DNA of 7,981 nucleotides, taken from JBOFLG01 sp051657745. GTDB lineage: Bacteria; Actinomycetota; Actinomycetes; Actinomycetales; Dermatophilaceae. The stretch is taken from NCBI GenBank assembly GCA_051657745.1, contig JBOFLG010000203.1, positions 1 to 7,981 on the forward strand, in the 5' to 3' direction. Each line of letters starts with the position of its first letter. Position 1 is the stretch's first letter. This document shows, in pieces, positions 6,491 through 7,981 of the stretch. The translations under genes were made by a program, and so were the position numbers. The notes beneath the pieces are model-generated. The model was given only the letters and a program-made list of their open reading frames with translations. It was not told the origin of the DNA and ran no database searches.

Positions 6491-7411
6491 TCAGTCGATC
6501 TCGGGAGCCGGCCCTAGCGCATTCAGCGCCGTGACTAGCGTCCGTTCCTCGTAGCGGAAGTGGTTCTCCAACTCGGTCCGAAGCCGGTTCACCTCGCTGC
6601 GCAGATGGTCCGGGTCGGACCGGCCCGGCTCGTAGTGCTCGATGAGCATCCGCAACTCCTCGTGAAGTTGACCAACGACCAGGTGCTCGTCAACGAGCTT
6701 CGCCACGGTTGGCGCCAGCCCAGGGAACTGCTGCGTCAGCAGAGGGAAGGCTCCCATGTCCTCACCAGTGTGGTGCCGGGTCAGCGCTGCGCAGAACTCC
6801 AGACAGTGCGAACGCATCTGGAGGCCCAACGGCTGAGCACCAGTGGCCAGACGGTCGGCCTCGCCCGCCGCGATGCGGTCGACCTGTGCGCCGAGTTCGT
6901 CCAGCTCGGCGCGTAGCCAGTCGTGGCTCTCGACGATGAAGTCGCCCATGCCGCGGGACCACGTCGTGGGGGTCTGGACCCGCTGCAGGGTCACGACCGG
7001 AATCACCCGGGTGGTGCGCTCTTGGTAGGCGCCGAAGTCGGGGTCCTGCGCGACGACCTGCTCGAAGAGGCGGTCCCGCTCGATCCCGGTCGGCGCGGAG
7101 GCGACAGCGTCGAACACCTCGCGTCCGTCCTCCACCGTGACCATCGGGTTGGCCAGCACGTTGAAGTACCAGGCGGGATGTTTCGGCCCGCCCATCGCGG
7201 AGGCCACGACGGCGGGTGTCCCCTCGAGGTTCAGGTAAGCCAGCGGCGTCGTTCGGCGCTGGCCGGTGCGGGCCCCAGTCGTGGTCAGCAGCGCGAGGGT
7301 CGACCCCTCGAACATGCCACCGACGCGCCCTCCGTTGGCGCGGAACTCCTCGACGACCTGACGCTGGAAGGCGTCGAATTCGCTCTCAGCATGGACGTCC
7401 TGCTCGGTCAT
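6491..7411 (-). CDS. Fusion of deazaflavin (F420)-dependent nitroreductase domain and hemerythrin-like domain
   Basis: The 306-residue protein joins two domains. Residues about 15-146 match the Ddn-type split-barrel nitroreductase family, whose known members use the cofactor F420H2 to reduce quinones or nitro compounds: LALLTTTGARTGQRRTTPLAYL (39-60), GGPKHPAWYFNVLANPMVTVEDG (74-96) and the D..F..YQ..T.R.IPVV region (125-140). Residues about 155-300 are a helical hemerythrin-like domain with the His/Glu set expected to hold a di-iron centre: His163, His202, His213/His214 with Glu217, His243, His250, and HFRYEE (284-289). There is no signal peptide. ATG 7411 is the start because GGAAGG lies six bases before it; the open frame reaching to 7606 has no such support. 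The domains may couple F420-driven reduction with oxygen, NO or iron sensing, but that is inference. The gene stands alone. Confidence 0.88.
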   Translation of the reverse strand: MTEQDVHAESEFDAFQRQVVEEFRANGGRVGGMFEGSTLALLTTTGARTGQRRTTPLAYLNLEGTPAVVASAMGGPKHPAWYFNVLANPMVTVEDGREVFDAVASAPTGIERDRLFEQVVAQDPDFGAYQERTTRVIPVVTLQRVQTPTTWSRGMGDFIVESHDWLRAELDELGAQVDRIAAGEADRLATGAQPLGLQMRSHCLEFCAALTRHHTGEDMGAFPLLTQQFPGLAPTVAKLVDEHLVVGQLHEELRMLIEHYEPGRSDPDHLRSEVNRLRTELENHFRYEERTLVTALNALGPAPEID

Positions 7412-7417
7412 GTGTTT

Positions 7418-7423
7418 CCTTCC
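7418..7423 (-). promoter_or_regulatory. Ribosome binding site of the nitroreductase-hemerythrin gene
   Basis: On the minus strand GGAAGG is followed by AAACAC and then ATG at 7411. This strong site with ideal spacing settles the start codon. Confidence 0.75.
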
Positions 7424-7548
7424 GGTCGTGCGTGGCGACCGGGAACAGCGGACTACCCACCATGGAGGGGTGACGAGTGCACCGCCGATGTGACGAATCC
7501 GGGAGGGCACGTCAGCAGCCCGAGCGAACCGGGCAGCGCGGACCGACA

Positions 7549-7560
7549 TCACACGTGTGA
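7549..7560. promoter_or_regulatory. Perfect 12-bp palindrome upstream of the nitroreductase-hemerythrin gene
   Basis: TCACACGTGTGA is fully self-complementary and lies in the 292-bp gap (7412-7703) between the nitroreductase-hemerythrin start and the end of the oxidoreductase gene. It sits about 140 bases upstream of that start. GTGACGA occurs twice in the same gap (7470-7476 and 7490-7496), 20 bases apart, close to two helical turns. These are candidate regulator sites; no clear -35/-10 pair stands out, and nothing else in the gap looks like a gene. Confidence 0.4.
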
Positions 7561-7703
7561 CACTCGTCGACCTCGCCAGCGGCGAGCGGTCACGACCTCC
7601 CGGCATCGGCCCATCGGGGGCTCGCCAAGCACACTACTGCAGGGCGTCATCGGATCGGCGTCGCAGCGTCAGCCAGCGCCACATCGGATCGGTGTCAGTC
7701 TTC

Positions 7704-7981
7704 CTACCCCGATCCCATTGCGATAGCGACATCCTCGACTGTGCCGGAGTGCCGGGCGCGTTCCGCGGCCCAGACGATGCGGTGGGTGGCGAGGCTGGTC
7801 TCCTCGTCGGACGGGACGAGGGACGGGTCGCCCGCGGCGACCGCGGCCACGAAGGCCCGGACCAGGCCCACGTCCCCGCCGCCGTGGCCACCGGGCGTGG
7901 AGTCCTCGGGGCCGACGCTCGTGTCGATGCTCTCGGTGGTGCCGTCGCGGAAGTCCGTCACCCGCAGCCAGGTGCCGTCGC
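7704..7981 (-). CDS. Gfo/Idh/MocA-family oxidoreductase, C-terminal part only
   Basis: About 91 codons of a gene that enters from the right edge and ends at TAG 7706-7704. The frame is open to the last base, so the GTG at 7961 is internal (the residues before it read DGTWLR, joined to VTDF). The segment matches the C-terminal end of Gfo/Idh/MocA NAD(P)-dependent sugar or inositol dehydrogenases: a strand-rich piece, then GGGDVGLVRAFVAAV, then SDEETSLATHRIVWAAERAR and a closing GTVEDV. The NAD-binding Rossmann domain and the catalytic Lys/His lie outside the window, so neither substrate nor symbol can be given. It reads in the same direction as the nitroreductase-hemerythrin gene, but the 292-bp gap argues against one operon. 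Confidence 0.8.
   Translation of the reverse strand, partial: DGTWLRVTDFRDGTTESIDTSVGPEDSTPGGHGGGDVGLVRAFVAAVAAGDPSLVPSDEETSLATHRIVWAAERARHSGTVEDVAIAMGSG

Noticed and set aside
7412..7606. N-terminal extension of the nitroreductase-hemerythrin gene up to 7606.
   Set aside because: A strong GGAAGG site six bases before ATG 7411 sets the start, and the extension has an arginine-rich, non-family sequence.

Overview
The window is GC-rich throughout, and its genes show the strong third-position GC bias of a high-GC actinobacterium. Three contents support Actinomycetota: a deazaflavin (F420)-type nitroreductase, an actinobacterial lipoyl-type E2 acyltransferase with long Ala/Pro linkers, and a Phd/VapC pair with a probable leaderless promoter. 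The short N-terminus of PurC is unlike the form I remember from Mycobacterium and Gordonia, so I do not commit to an order or genus.

Layout: (1) 1-1429 (+), the 3' part of a dihydrolipoamide acyltransferase (E2), whose lipoyl domain lies off the left edge. Its linkers carry two sets of in-frame repeats. (2) 1413-3029 (+), a gene of unknown function that overlaps the E2 stop codon and is probably translated with it. (3) 3097-3834 (+), a self-contained toxin-antitoxin module: a Phd/YefM-type antitoxin and a PIN-domain toxin joined by an ATGA overlap behind a dense array of inverted repeats. (4) 3866-4702 (-), purC, convergent with the toxin gene. (5) 4703-4808, a divergent purC/gcdH promoter region with a perfect 14-bp palindrome. 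(6) 4809-5984 (+), a glutaryl-CoA dehydrogenase-like acyl-CoA dehydrogenase. (7) 5985-6490, about 500 bp with no gene I can support. (8) 6491-7411 (-), a fusion of a deazaflavin-dependent nitroreductase domain and a hemerythrin-like domain. (9) 7412-7703, a gap with a perfect 12-bp palindrome. (10) 7704-7981 (-), the C-terminal end of a Gfo/Idh/MocA oxidoreductase that runs off the right edge.

The genes do not form one pathway. E2 and the glutaryl-CoA dehydrogenase both belong to acyl-CoA and amino-acid catabolism, and purC is housekeeping purine synthesis. The toxin-antitoxin pair and the repeat-bearing linkers are the accessory elements. I found no CRISPR array, transposase, phage gene, tRNA or rRNA. 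The best leads are the 54-bp repeat tandemly placed inside the E2 reading frame, the unknown E2-coupled protein, the nitroreductase-hemerythrin fusion, and a 10-mer (CGTCATCCGG) that occurs seven times in 8 kb.
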